Source: Centrapalus pauciflorus (lineage: Eukaryota; Streptophyta; Magnoliopsida; Asterales; Asteraceae). From it: DNA of 64,000 nucleotides. The position numbers and the translations under genes were made by a program. Each line of letters begins with the position of its first letter. Position 1 is the first letter of the stretch. Positions 12,141-23,994 of the stretch are shown piece after piece. The notes beneath the pieces were generated by a model. The model saw only the letters and a list, made by a program, of their open reading frames with translations. It had not been told where the DNA came from and did no database searches. Location: positions 694,001-758,000 of the forward strand of contig JAANYP010000724.1 in assembly GCA_020465985.1 (NCBI GenBank), in the 5' to 3' direction.

Positions 12141-15100
12141 GGCAACCACAGGTCACCTCATAAAACAAGATGACATGTGGATAGTGGATGCTCTAGGCAC
12201 ATGACAGGCAATTCTGAGTGCCTGTCAAATTTCAAAGGCTTTGATGGAGGATTTGTTGCATTTGGAGGCAACTCAAAAAAAGGTAAGGATACAGGTAAAG
12301 GTACTGTTAATGCAGGCAACATGATTTTCAATGATGTTTTGTATGTTGAACAGCTTAAGTATAATTTATTAAGTGTCTCTCAAATCTGTGACAAACAAAA
12401 CATTGTTTTGTTTACAGATTCTGAGTGCATTGTCCTTTCAAAAGATTTCAAAATTCCTGAAAATCTTGTTTTACTAAGAACACCAAGAAAGGATAATGTC
12501 TACTGTTTGGACACAGATCATTTATCCAAATCAAATACTTTAAGCTGTTTGATATCCAAAGCATCATCCAATGAGTCTGCTCTTTGGCATAGAAGGATGT
12601 GTAACATGAACTTCAAGTCCATGAATGTTTTAGTCAAAAAGAATCTGGTAAGAGGCTTACCACAAAAGGAGTTCATATGTGATGATCATTGTGTAGCATG
12701 TCTTAAAGGCAAGCAACACAAAACTTCTCATAAGGCCAAAGAAGTAAATTCAATCTCATCTGCTCTTCAGCTGACTCATATGGATCTATTTGGTCCAACA
12801 TCTGTTTTGAGTTTGAATAAAAGGGCTTATTGTTTAGTTATTGTTGATGATTTCACCAGATTTACTTGGGTTTACTTTCTTAGGTCTAAAGATGAAACTG
12901 CTGAGCTAGTTAAGTCATTTATTCTTAAGATAGAAAACCAATCCAACTCAAAAGTTAAGGTGATAAGATCAGACAATGGAACTGAATTTAAAAATCACAT
13001 TCTAGACAGTTTTTGTGAGTCCAAAGGTATTGCTAGACAATATAGTGCACCAAGAACACCACAACAAAATGGTGTAGCTGAAAGAAAGAACAGAACATTA
13101 ATCGAGGCTGCTAGAACAATGTTAGCTGATTCAAAACTGCCAATGACTTTCTGGGCAGAAGCTGTTAATACAGCCTGTTATGTTCTGAATAGGGTTCAGG
13201 TTGTTCAATCACAAGGGAAAACTCCTTATGAGTTATTCCATAATAGAATACCCTTAATAGCCTTTTCAAGTCATTTGGTTGTCCATGCACCATTCTTCAC
13301 ACTAAGACTCACTTAGGGAAGTTTGAAAGCAAGGCTGAAGAAGGATTCTTTGTAGGATACTCAAATCAAAGCAAAGCCTATAGAGTATATAACAGTGTGT
13401 CTAAAACCATTGAAGAAAGTGCCAATGTTGAATTTAATGAAAATACTGCAAATGTCAAAGGCACTGGTCCTGATTGGTTGTTTGATTTAGATTCACTAAT
13501 AAATTCTCTGAGCTTTGTTGAGTATACTACAGAGGCTGATGCAAACAGAATTGAAGCTGTCAACACAATTTCTCATGCTATCAATACAAATTCTCAAGCT
13601 GTTGGCACAAAGTTTCAAACTGCTGCAGATTCAACCAATTGGGATGAATACACCACTATACCACTTCTATCATGTGACCCTCCAGGGGTTCTGAATGCTC
13701 AACATGATACAAATACAGACACTGAAGTGCCACTCGCAAGTCCTGAGAGAACAGCTCCAACACAGAGGGGAACAGTCCCAGATTCAAGTCAAGTTGTTCC
13801 AGAAGCTGAACCATCCACTGGTCCTGATGGAGATGATACAAATCTTGGATCTTCTTTTCAGACAGAGAGAGAGCCTACACTTAGAGTTCACAAGTATCAT
13901 CCTCTCAATCAAATACTAGGTGATCCAAGTACTCCTGTACAAATAAGGAAAATGGTTCACAATGAAACTGCTGCTGCTGAACAAGCAGTTCCTGAATTCA
14001 GTCTAGCTGCTTTTGAACATGTCTGTTCCATGTCTCAACTAGAACTTAAAAAGGCATCAGAAGCATTGAAAGATTCATCCTGGATTGAGGCAATGCAGGA
14101 AGAGCTGCTACAATTCAAGATTCAAAATGTCTGGACACTGGTTGATCTTCCTAAAGGAAAGAGAGCAATTGGTACAAGATGGGTGTTCAGAAACAAGAAA
14201 GATGAGAGAGGGATAGTCATCAAGAATAAAGCAAGACTAGTAGCACAAGGATACACTCAAGAAGAAGGCATAGATTATGATGATGTATTTGCTCCAGTGG
14301 CAAGAATTGAAGCCATCAGACTATTTTTGGCCTATGCAAGCTTCAAAGGTTTTAAAGTGTATCAAATGGATGTGAAGTCTGCTTTTCTATATGGGACAAG
14401 TGAAGAGGAGGTCTATGTATGTCAGCCTCCTGGTTTTGAGGACTACAAGTATCCAGACAGAGTCTACAAGTTAGACAAGGCTCTCTATGGTTTCCATCAA
14501 GCCCCAGAGCATGGTATGACACTCTGTCATCATACCTTCTACAGAATGGGTTCAAGAGAGGCACTCTGGACAAAACACTTTTCACAAAGTCCATCAAAGC
14601 TGAGATTCTGCTTGTACAAATCTATGTTGATGACATCATCTTTGGCTCAACAAATGATTGTTTGTGCAAAGAATTTGAAACTTTAATGCACAAAAAGTTT
14701 CAAATGAGTTCAATGGGAGAACTCACTTTCTTTCTAGGATTGCAGGTCAAGCAGAAGCCCACTGGTCTCTTCATAAGTCAATCAAAGTATGTTAAAGACA
14801 TACTGGAAACGTTTGGGTACCAAGATACCAAAGCTGCTAGTACTCCTATGGATCCTCACAAGCAGCTTCATACAGACAAAGATGGAATAGATGTGGATAT
14901 TCATTTATACAGATCTCTTATAGGATCACTTATGTATCTAACATCCTCTAGACCTGATATTATGTTTGCAGTCTGTGTCTGTGCAAGGTTTCAATGCTCA
15001 CCAAAGGATTCCCATATGGTTGCTGTTAAGAGAATCTTTAGATATCTAAAAGGCCAACCTCATTTAGGCCTCTGGTATCCTAAAGACTCTCCTCTTACAT

Positions 15101-15567
15101 TAACAGCTTACTCTGACAGTGACTATGGAGGATGCAACATTGACAGAAAATCCACAACTGGTGGCTGTCAATACTTAGGAGCACGACTGGTCTCTTGGCA
15201 ATGCAAAAAGAAAACAACTGTTTCCACCTCATCCACTGAAGCAGAATACGTAGCAGCTGCAAGCTGTTGCTCCCAGGTAATGTGGATTCAAAACCAATTG
15301 AGAGACTATGGTATGAACTTCTTATCCACTCCTATTTACATTGACAATTCAAGTGCAACCAGCATTGTGCAAAACCCAATGAAATTCCCAAAAACCAAGC
15401 ATATAGAAATCAGATTTCATTTTATAAGGGATTGTAATGAGAAGAAATTAATCCAAGTTACCGAAATACATACTGATGATCAGTTAGCTGATCTATTTAC
15501 AAAACCTTTTGATGTAGGAAGGTTCACTTTCCTGGTATCAAATATTGGTATGGTAAACATGGATTAA
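12141..15567 (+). pseudogene. pol: T3 pol polyprotein (protease to RNase H), broken
   Basis: Complete copia domain order. A TGA sits about four codons before the protease motif DSGCSRHMTG (12183 onward). The pre-integrase zinc motif has N where the second histidine is expected (WHRRMCNMN) but keeps CVACLKGK. The integrase core keeps HMDLFG, RSDNGTEF and NGVAERKN. A frameshift near 13255 is followed by an open frame through the integrase end and RT. A second frameshift lies near 14505; YVDD is intact at 14622-14633. RNase H follows with YSDSDYGG and STEAEYVA and the usual TKHIEIR...DQLADLFTKPF end, stopping at TAA 15565-15567. The three breaks plus the zinc-site loss make it inactive, but the decay is light and fits the low LTR divergence. 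Confidence 0.9.
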
Positions 15568-15907
15568 TTTGTTTTCATTATTATCTAATTCATATTCTTA
15601 TTTAAAGGGGAGTCACTGTTTCATTAAAAGATGCCTAATTTTCAACTAACAGCTTGAGTATTTTCTCAAGCTGCTAGTTCATTTTCTCGAACTGTTAGTT
15701 ATTTCACTTGATCTGTCAAAATGTGCAGGGTAATTTGGTAATTTCTTAAATGTGTGTGCGGGACCCAACCATTTCAAAACCTTGAAAGGTCCCAGTTTCG
15801 TTCAGTTGTAACTACCAGTTACATAATCTCATACAACAGCCTTCTTTTCTCTCTGAACGATTCACACACTCTTCTTTGAAACCCTAAAAATCTCCGTTTA
15901 ATCTTCC
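15568..15907 (+). promoter_or_regulatory. T3 spacer with PPT-like tract and 5' UTR-like sequence before the extra ORF
   Basis: Holds a polypurine tract AAAGGGGAG near 15605, two or three copies of the CAAGCTGCTAG/AACTGTTAG word (15640-15710), an inverted pair GGGACC/GGTCCC (15760-15793) and a CT-rich stretch with a telo-box AAACCCTAA (15879-15887) directly before the ATG at 15908. The last part looks like a plant 5' UTR. Promoter activity is inference. Confidence 0.4.
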
Positions 15908-17884
15908 ATGGAGTTTGTAAAGGAACACAACTGCCTACCCTACTCTCTAAAGCACTCTGAACTTCAACCGTTCCATGACATGATGGATTTTCTTAGACAC
16001 TCCCATATCCATCATGCTCTCAATATCAATCCCACCATATGCATCTATCATATTGAGTAGTTCTGGAACCGTGCTTCCGTACAAACCATCAATGGAGTTC
16101 CTTCTCTGATATCCAAAATTGATGGCACTCCCATCACAGTGACTGAGGAATCCATTCGTCAACATCTGCATCTTCAAGATGCCTCAGGTATAACAGACCG
16201 ATCCCTTAATGAGTTACATACTGGTCTTCATAATATTGGATATAGGGGTCCTGCTGATTCTTTTACTTTCTTTAAAGCACACTTTTCACCTAAATGGAAA
16301 TACCTTGTGCATATTATTCAGCAGTGTATTAGCCCTAAAAGAACTGGTTGGTCCGAATTTTCCTCAAATATTGCCACTGCCTTAGTGTGCTTTTCAACAG
16401 GCCAACAGTTCAACTTTTCAAATATGATTTTTCAGGGGATGTTAAGGCATCATTCCCTAAAGAATGGGAAATTTTTGATGTATCCTCGATTTTTGGCAGA
16501 GATAATTGCAAAAACTTGCACCAATTTTAGTATACATAAGAGGATACATGTTTCCCATAGGCACTCACTATCTTCTATTAAAAGGCTTTTAAAGCCAAGT
16601 GCCAATTTTTTAAGTGTAGATGTTCCATTGCCTTCTGCAATGATGAACATCATTCCAAGAAACAGAGGAGAGGGTCCTGAGCAGGCTCAGCCTATCATTA
16701 CTGCTTCACCCCCAGGACCCCAACCCCCTCCTCATGATACACAAATGCCGTATGTTCCTATTGTTCAGCCAATATCCCCACTCAAATATCTATATAAAAG
16801 GACAAGAGGACCAGGAGCTCCTTCCTCCTCAGTCCTCATACAAGAGCCAAATAACCCTGTGCAGGAGGATACTTCTGCACAGACTATCCAAAGGGTACCC
16901 ATTGAGGACACTCCCATCCTCACTCAGGAGGTGGACATCTCACCAGAGATAGTCCATATGGATTCTGTGGCTGACACTACTGCTGCTTCTACACAAGAGG
17001 CACAGGACAGTGCCAACATCATTAAGACCACACCCATGGCAACAGCAAGTGTGCAAACACCAGCTGGAAGTCCCCAGAACCAAGAACAGAGGGGCCTAGA
17101 GGTTTCTACTTCTGGTATTCATGCCAGTGATAGATCACAAGCACCAACTTCGTTTGCTGATCTTGAGGCTAGTCCGCAACTTATGTTATTGACGGATCCT
17201 AAGCTGCAACCTGTTGTAGCAATGTTGGAATACCAAAAGTCCATCATTGTTGCACAGGAAGCATAACTTACTGCACTAAGACAGACAGAAGCTGCTCAGA
17301 ATCAACGAATGGACTATCTTCATAAAGGGTTTACCCTCTGTGGAAATAAGATCATGCAATTGGAGCGTTTGATTCAATCCCAAGTGGCAAAGGTTGTAGG
17401 TCCTCCTGACCAAACCAATGCTTCCAAAAAGGGGGAGAATCAAGAGATCCTTAAAGCAGTCCAAGCAGCTCCAACAGAATCAGTTCAAGCAGCTCCAACA
17501 GGTCAAGTATCTAGGCTAACAGTCCCAACAGCTTCTCAAGCTGTTAGCCTAGAAACTCAAGCTGCTTCCTCAAAAGCAACTGGAGTTGTTATAAGAGAAG
17601 GTTTTCAAGCTCCAATCAGTACAGTCCAAGCTACATCTTTTGTTACAAAAGATAAGGGCAAGGGTATTCTTATTGAGTCTCCAAAGCACAAATTTTCTAC
17701 CAGAGAAGCCCAAATTGCCTTTGAAGCTGAGATTGCCAGAAAATTAGCAGAAGAACAAGATCAAGAGTTAGACCAGCAAACCCAGTCCCCAATGGAAGAT
17801 GATGAAACCTTAGGTGATTACCTGAGAGGGTTTGTGGTCAAGCAAGGAAAAAAAGAAGAGGAAGATGCCAACTGTGAAATGTAG
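15908..17884 (+). pseudogene. T3 extra ORF (env-like position), N-terminal part
   Basis: An additional ORF downstream of pol, on the same strand, as known for Sireviruses (historically called env-like; its function is not established). The frame starts at ATG 15908 (MEFVKEHNCLPYSL), has TAG near 16058 and TAA at 17264-17266, and is otherwise open to 17884. The N-terminal third is globular (TEESIRQHLHLQDASGI; then FSPKWKYLVHIIQQCISPKRTGW and GQQFNFSNMIFQGM). The middle is rich in P, T, Q and S with repeated QAAPT and QAVS phrases. The final part is charged (FEAEIARKLAEEQDQELDQQ). I see no convincing signal peptide or membrane segment. The reading is cut by T4; the C-terminal part is at 31019-31831. 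The same N-terminal type occurs in T4. Confidence 0.7.
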
Positions 17885-18167
17885 TTTCTACCAATTCAAT
17901 CAACAATATGCAATTAATAAGAACAATAAATGTAATCAACACTGACCGAATGCTTCGATTGATGAACTTGATGATTACAAAATGATGATCAGGAATATTT
18001 GCGTACAGTGCTGCTTTCTCTAACTCGTATATTTACAAAATGATAATCTGACAGATCTACTAATATGGAAAGTCAAAGTTGCTATTTATACATTTATACA
18101 AACTATTAAGGAAGTACAAAAACAGTCCCTAGACTTTGTTTTTCATCAATTAAAACATATCCTAACA
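17880..18167 (-). repeat. T4 3' LTR
   Basis: On the minus strand it starts TGTTAGGATATGTTTT directly after the polypurine tract and ends GAAACTACA (17880), or TTTCACA (17873) if the border is slightly further. Length 288-295 bp. A TATAAATA box reads on the minus strand at 18083-18090. Confidence 0.75.
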
Positions 18168-18186
18168 TTCTCCCCCTTTGATGAAA
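18168..18186 (-). other. T4 polypurine tract
   Basis: The minus strand reads TCATCAAAGGGGGAGAA directly before the 3' LTR, the plus-strand priming site for reverse transcription. It fixes the orientation and the LTR start. Confidence 0.85.
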
Positions 18187-18198
18187 ATAGCAAAGTCG

Positions 18199-21100
18199 TT
18201 AAACCGATAAGCCCAGCTTCTGTTCAAACCTTCTGATACTTTTACGATCCGAAAGCCTCCATTCAATTTTTGAAATAAACTCAACCATGAGTCTTCGGTC
18301 GTTAACAGATAGGGCTCCTTTCTTTGTCTTTCTTTTCTGGTCTGCTGCAAGCTTCCCTTTCAAACCACTCATAACTTTAATCAAAGTACCATCAGAAAAC
18401 TTGTTCAGCTCCACACTCCTCATTGCCCTCAACTTCTTATTTCGATCTTTATACATGACTGCTGGATTCTTCACCATAATCACTTGAAATTCTTTCAGCT
18501 CACCAGCAAATTTAATATCTCTATGAGGTGCTGTCATGTTGATCTTTCTCATGCCTCTTTCAACCCCAATCTGTAGATCTTGCACTGACATTAATACCAA
18601 TTTGGTATGCATAAAGTGGAACAGTGTCTTAAGAACAAATCTACAGTGTTCATTTCTTTTGTTTCTGCACAGTTCATCAAACAGATCTTCAATATCTACC
18701 AAGTGCATGTTGAACATGTCAGCTTCTGTGAACACATAAGTATTTCCATCTGATCTTGTAACAGTAAATTTTGGATAAAAAAACCTTAACAAATCTTTCT
18801 TTTTCAGTCTTCACAAGGTCAACAATTCTGAATTCGCTCTTGACCTTTTCAACCTCCTGTGTTTTGTTTCTCAGAAAACTGGCATAGTTAACCAGATTGG
18901 GCATGTTCGGCTAGAGTACTTTAAACAACTTGTGGAATGAACATGGAGCTTGCTTTTTGCAAAAGATCCGTTTCTCCAGAATATCTTCAATATACGGCAT
19001 CTTGTTCCTTTTTCTGATAAATTCTGCAGATCTGTTTTCTGGAAGTTCAAGCTTTTTCACCTTCTTCTTCCTTATTTCATCCTTATTTAACAAAGTTAGC
19101 ATATCTTGAATCTCCCTCTGAACCACTTGCTGTGCTTCAAATCTAAGTCTATGTTGTTTCTTCGATTCATCGGCAAGCACATACTCATTAAAAAACCTAT
19201 CCATCACTTCAACTTCATTCAAAACAACTGTTTCTTGAGCCACACTGCTCTCAACATGAAACTCTTCAAATTCTTCTTTAATTTGTACAACCACCTCAGG
19301 CTTTTCAACCGTTGGTGTTGATTCAACATCCTTCAAAATTTCCTCTACTAACACTTCCTCCTCCTCAATTCTTTCAGCTCTAAAAGTCAAAGCTATTATG
19401 TCATCATCTTCAGATACTTCAATATACTCCTCTCTCTCTTCACCTGTCCCTTGAACACTTAACTCTTGAATCTTCTCTTGAACATCTTCCTCTGAATCAA
19501 TATACTCACTAAAATGATAAATATCGGACTGAGTGTTCAAAGGAACTGGAACATCTTCATAAAGAATCAATCCCAGCTCTCTCTGTTCACCAGCTGATTC
19601 TTTAGAGCCCCCAGCTTCTCTCTCCTGAGCTTCCGGCTCCTTTTCTGGATATGTTATCATTAACATCCCAGGCGTTGGTTCATCAAGCTTTCTCCTCTTC
19701 TCCCCCTCATGAGGAGCATCATCGGAGTCTTCGTCATGCTCATCATGTTTCCTCTTGGACGAGGAAGCTTGAGCCTTGCAGGTTTCTTCTACTGCAGCCA
19801 CCCTTTCTGAAAGATTACCTAACGCGGTGACCACTGTATTTTCCAGACTGATCATACGTTCTCGCATCTCATCAAACTGCTCAAAAACAAAATCCTTCAA
19901 CTCTTCCTTCAACTCTTCTATTGCTTGTTTTGACTCAGATTGCTTAACAGACTCCTCTGCAACATCTTTTCCCTTTAAAAACTTCTGAATATTTGTCATT
20001 TGGGCCATTACCTCAGCTAACTGATTAGATACATGCATATTTACACCAGACACAGCTTCATTCAATGCACTTGTCAAGGTTGATTCTGTAACAAATGGGG
20101 ATAAAGTCACCACTGGGTCACGTAGACTTCCAGTTGTCACAGCAGTCGAACTTGTATAAAGAACTTCTGCGTGGCCAGTGCTCAGAGTTGGTATTGTCAT
20201 TTCTCTGACTGGACTTCCACCCTCTTCAAGTGACGGAGCAACAAATGTTTCCGTTACTGAGGGTGTTCCAGTGGGAACACTAAGTTCAACCACACTCACT
20301 TCAACAAATGAAGTTGACTCAAGTGTCCTAGACTGTATAGGAACTAGACTCGGTGATTGAAAAGAAGTCGTACACACGGGCAGTTGTGCACTTGTTTCAA
20401 TATCCATTAAGTCCAAGTGACTTTCGGATAGATCATGTGGTTCATCCCTGTGTTCAATTGAAACAGTCTCCTGTTGAGAGGAGACTGAGTGGATAGTTGG
20501 GTGTGCAATCGTCAGTGGGATACTGACTTGTTCAATGCTAACTCTCATAGGAGAGCTAACAGTAGACGTGGTTAAATCCCGGCTTTCTAGGGTCATGGTC
20601 TCCCTCACACTCTCTACAGCAATTTGTATAATATCTACCATCATCCCTCCTCCCTCATGATGATCACCTCCATCATCACCATCATCATCATCATCATCTC
20701 CTTCTCCCTCTTCTTCTTGTATATCAGACAACGTCCTCTCAGAATCTGACTTTTCAGCTTCTTCCTCACCACCCCTCACACTAACTTCTCCCTCACTCTC
20801 AGAATGGGCAACCTGAACTTCAGCCCCTTGCTGAGGTTCCTCTATCCTTAAAGCTCCTAGGCTAAGAGATCCCGGTTCCTGGGTCTCTATCGAGCATGAT
20901 CTATACGATATAATCTCACATTCTCACTTTCTTGATCCGCATATTTGAGCAACGACTCTGGAATTGGCATAATGTTTGCATTTGGGGTGTCCGGCACTTC
21001 GTGTAGGCTCATCATAACATAATCCGGACACCTCTGAGAATTGGCTCGCTTCGGAATATTTTCATTGGCACGGAGAATCCCTCGGATAAGAATCTGTATG

Positions 21101-21878
21101 AATCTCTGAAGTGGCACAAATTTCCTTGCTCTATTTGTTGTTTTTGCAAGCACAATCTCCTTCAAATCTTCCCATATGCACTGAGCAAAGTCATAATGTT
21201 TGTTGAATGCTATCCCATGAAATATTCTTAAGCAATGAATGCTGCATCTGTCAACCCGGTATGTTTTGAAGTCATGCACCTATTTATGATTCCAAATAGG
21301 GTATACCATTCTCCATTTAAACCATTCCTGTGAAACTTTGAGCTCTTCGGAAGTGGCTTTGAGTAGGCCAAGCAGATTAAGTCATGTACCAGCTCTTCAT
21401 CAGAAACAAAGTCTTCAAAGTCTGCCAACTCTGGGAAATTTACAGTGTCTATACGTCTCGGAAGAAATAGATTATGACGTAGTCTTGCTAGAGTGATTTT
21501 CGTCTTGAACTGATCTATTGTCACTTTAAAGTGATGATTTCCGTCAGCAGGAACAAATTTGACAGTGTGCCAAAATTGTTGGAGATACACTTGTGGAATA
21601 GACGGTTTGTATTGAAGCAGATACCCGAGTGGATGGCCTTTCAAAATGTCCACAATAATAGGATGGCTTACTTTAATAACTTTGGTATGTAGACGATGGT
21701 TATTATCACGGAAAGGAAGACAATGTTTTGGTTTTACTAGCTGGTTATCTGGGATAATGTTAGTTTGTGATGAACGGGCAACTGAGGTAGATCTAACTGG
21801 GGTAGATACAAGGGTATGATTTGATGATGAATGGGAATCAGAGGAATTTGAGTTCTGAGATTGTACTGGGGATGCCAT
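18199..21878 (-). pseudogene. T4 extra ORF (env-like position), about 1200 codons, broken
   Basis: Long extra ORF downstream of pol. The likely start is the ATG at 21876-21878 (MASPVQSQNSN), just after an acceptor-like TTGGTTTTTACAG. The N-terminal part (LQYKPSIPQVYLQQFWHTVKF, then TIDQFKTKITLARLRHNLFL) matches the T3 extra ORF in layout. A frameshift lies near 21265 and stops lie between 20887 and 20779. A 622-codon open stretch follows (20779-18911) with an acidic run of D, E and G, an S/T/V-rich middle, and coiled-coil segments. After a stop at 18911 and a frameshift near 18795 comes a C-terminal domain (18792-18199) with VQDLQIGVERGMRKINMT and VELNKFSDGTL, a type I recognise from Asteraceae retroelement ORFs. 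Function unknown. At least three breaks. Confidence 0.7.
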
Positions 21879-21886
21879 TTGAACAC

Positions 21887-23298
21887 CTGTAAAAACCAAG
21901 AACATCATGTTAGGCATATCATGTACACAAGTGACATCTGTCAAAAATGTAGAAAAATTGTAACATTTTATCAGAAATTGTCAAAACTTGTGATTTTCTT
22001 TTTAAAGCATCGGGTTTCCAGACAATAATAGTTAATTATTGAATGGACTCCAGAGTCAATCGTTTAGAGACCAATGTTAGAAAAACACAAATTTATAACA
22101 ATTTCTTAAAAAATGTGACATTTTTCTTAAATCATAAATAATTCCACACTTAGAAAAATTTTCTGTTGAAACTCGAATTCAACTATAAGTTTCTCGAATG
22201 ACTCTTGATCAACGTCGAGTAACATATGAAACAACTCGAATAAGACTATAAACAACTCGAATGATGTACACATGAAACTCGAATAAGTCTCCTCAAAACT
22301 CGAATGACATATATAGGAAACTCGAATAAGCCTATATACAACTCGAATGATGTATCTATGAAACTCGAATAAACTCATATACAACTCGAATGATGTATCT
22401 ATGAAACTCGAATAAACTCATATACAACTCGAATGATGTATCTACGAAACTCGAATAAGCCTATGTACTCAACTCGAATGGAACATGGGATCCAACATTC
22501 AACTCAAATGACTAAGTCATTTTCTCGATAAGACCATTGTCCCAACTCGAATAAGCTTGAAGCACTTATGTTCTGAAAATTTTCTAAGTGTTACACACAC
22601 ACTTGTCAACTCGCATGAAAGACAAATGTTTCTCGAATGTTATGTGTATTAAACTCGATTAACTCTGAGTTCTATATGAATCAACTCGAATGAGTGATGA
22701 TGCAACTCGAATGACTCTTAAGTCAACTCGAATGACTTTTTAATGCAACTCGAATGACTCTTAAGTCAACTCGAATGACTCTTAAGTCAACTCGAATGAC
22801 TCTTCAATGCAACTCGAATAATGCTTTATTCGAGAAATGTCTTTTTATTTTTCTACAAGTCTAAAACTCACTGAATTTGATGAATTTAATTTCAAGGATC
22901 ATTTTTAGTGTTTTAAAACATGTACCCCCTTCGAAAATGTATTTTAAACACATTTATTTTACTGAACTTTGAACAAAAACAACTTTAAAGTTGTTAAAAA
23001 TTCAAATTTCAGTTTATTCAAGAACTCGAAACTGTTTCATTAGAAAATCAATGATTCTGTTTGTGTGATGTAAAAATGACTTATGAAATTTCAGATTCAT
23101 AGTCATAAAACCCATACGAACAACATCACACAATTAATTTCAGTTTTATGAACAAATCACATTATTTGCCATTAACGGTCAAGAACACACAGAGAACAAT
23201 AAACGAAATATACAAACAGGTAGATTCAAACTTCACATACTGAGGATATACACAAAACATATAAAGACACAAACTGAAATAAAAGAAATTTTACTCAC
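21887..23298 (-). other. Intron-like spacer before the T4 extra ORF
   Basis: On the minus strand this 1412-nt stretch begins GTGAGTAA (donor-like, 23298 downward) and ends TTGGTTTTTACAG (acceptor-like, to 21887), nine nucleotides before the extra-ORF start codon. It has no coding homology and contains the CTCGAAT array at 22165-22830. Interpretation as a 5' UTR intron is inference from the boundary motifs. Confidence 0.4.
22165..22830 (-). repeat. T4 CTCGAAT repeat array
   Basis: More than 20 copies of AACTCGAAT (with G, A or T next) spaced 15-30 nt. Higher-order units are visible: a 43-44 nt unit repeated about three times (about 22336-22460), and a 20-nt unit GACTCTTAAGTCAACTCGAA repeated at 22700-22800. 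No spacers of CRISPR type, no coding sense. Confidence 0.85.
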
Positions 23299-23432
23299 AA
23301 TATTGATGAGAAAAATTGTCGGTTGTGGTTGTGGGTTTGAGCTTTCTTTGAAGTTAAGTAATCTAGTTTGAGAAGATGATGAAATGTAATTTCCGTAAAA
23401 ACTGAATTTGAATTTGAAAATTCAAATTTATA
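23299..23432 (-). promoter_or_regulatory. Internal promoter and 5' UTR-like exon for the T4 extra ORF
   Basis: The minus strand carries CTATAAATTTG, a TATA box at 23425-23432, about 130 nt upstream of the GTGAGTAA donor-like site. Between them lies a C/T/A-rich, G-poor sequence (TTTCATCATCTTCTCAAAC, later CAACCACAACC) typical of plant 5' UTRs. A start near 23395 would give an untranslated exon of about 95 nt spliced to the extra ORF. All of this is motif-based inference. Confidence 0.35.
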
Positions 23433-23719
23433 GTCACATTTTACCCGGCCCAATTGTCAATTTTCAAATTTGAAAATCCGGCCCATCCTCTAAACCTCCT
23501 TAGCCCACAGACCAACTTTTTCAATCAAAAAAAATTGTGACTAAAAAAATTTGAATTTCAAAAAAATATTAACAGCACACAAAAATAAAAAAAAATTTAA
23601 AATGTACTTAAAAAAAATTCACACTGAAAAAAAAATTTTGCACATAAAACAACAAAAACAAAAAAATTAAAAACACATAAAAAAATAAAAATATTAAAAA
23701 ATATTAACAATACTTATTT

Positions 23720-23860
23720 GCTCCCCCTTGAATTTCTGAAAGTTGCTCCCCCTCAACTGGATATTCAATTTCTCAGCTCTGCTCCCCCTACAAAATAACA
23801 GAGATTTTTTATCAGATTTATTCAAAATCAGATAAATTTCTTTTCTGCTCCCCTTGCACA
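23720..23860 (-). other. Cluster of four PPT-like blocks in T4
   Basis: The plus strand shows GCTCCCCCTTGAA, GCTCCCCCTCAAC, GCTCCCCCTACAA and GCTCCCCTTGCAC within 140 nt, that is four GGGGAGC polypurine tracts on the element strand just after pol. Multiple PPTs are a described hallmark of Sirevirus non-coding regions. The stretch 23520-23710 beside them is A-rich low-complexity DNA. Confidence 0.65.
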
Positions 23861-23994
23861 TGACAATCCAGATCTTGTTAAATTCTAAAAAATATAAAAC
23901 TTTTTATGATTCATGAATTTAACATCAGATAAAAATCACTTAACAAATTGAAAATTTTAAAATTATAATTTTGAAACTACTGAATTATTAAATC

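Noticed and set aside
16450..16653. Minus-strand frames inside the T3 extra ORF (also 15947-16177 and 17276-17464)
   Set aside because: They are shadows of the plus-strand extra ORF, with no domain of their own.
15908..17884. Retroviral envelope gene
   Set aside because: The position fits the historical env-like label, but I see no signal peptide, furin-like site, fusion peptide or transmembrane helix, so only extra ORF is claimed.
22165..22830. Possible CRISPR-like array of regularly spaced short repeats
   Set aside because: Repeats are only 9-10 bases, spacing is irregular, there are no cas genes, and the setting is a plant retrotransposon.
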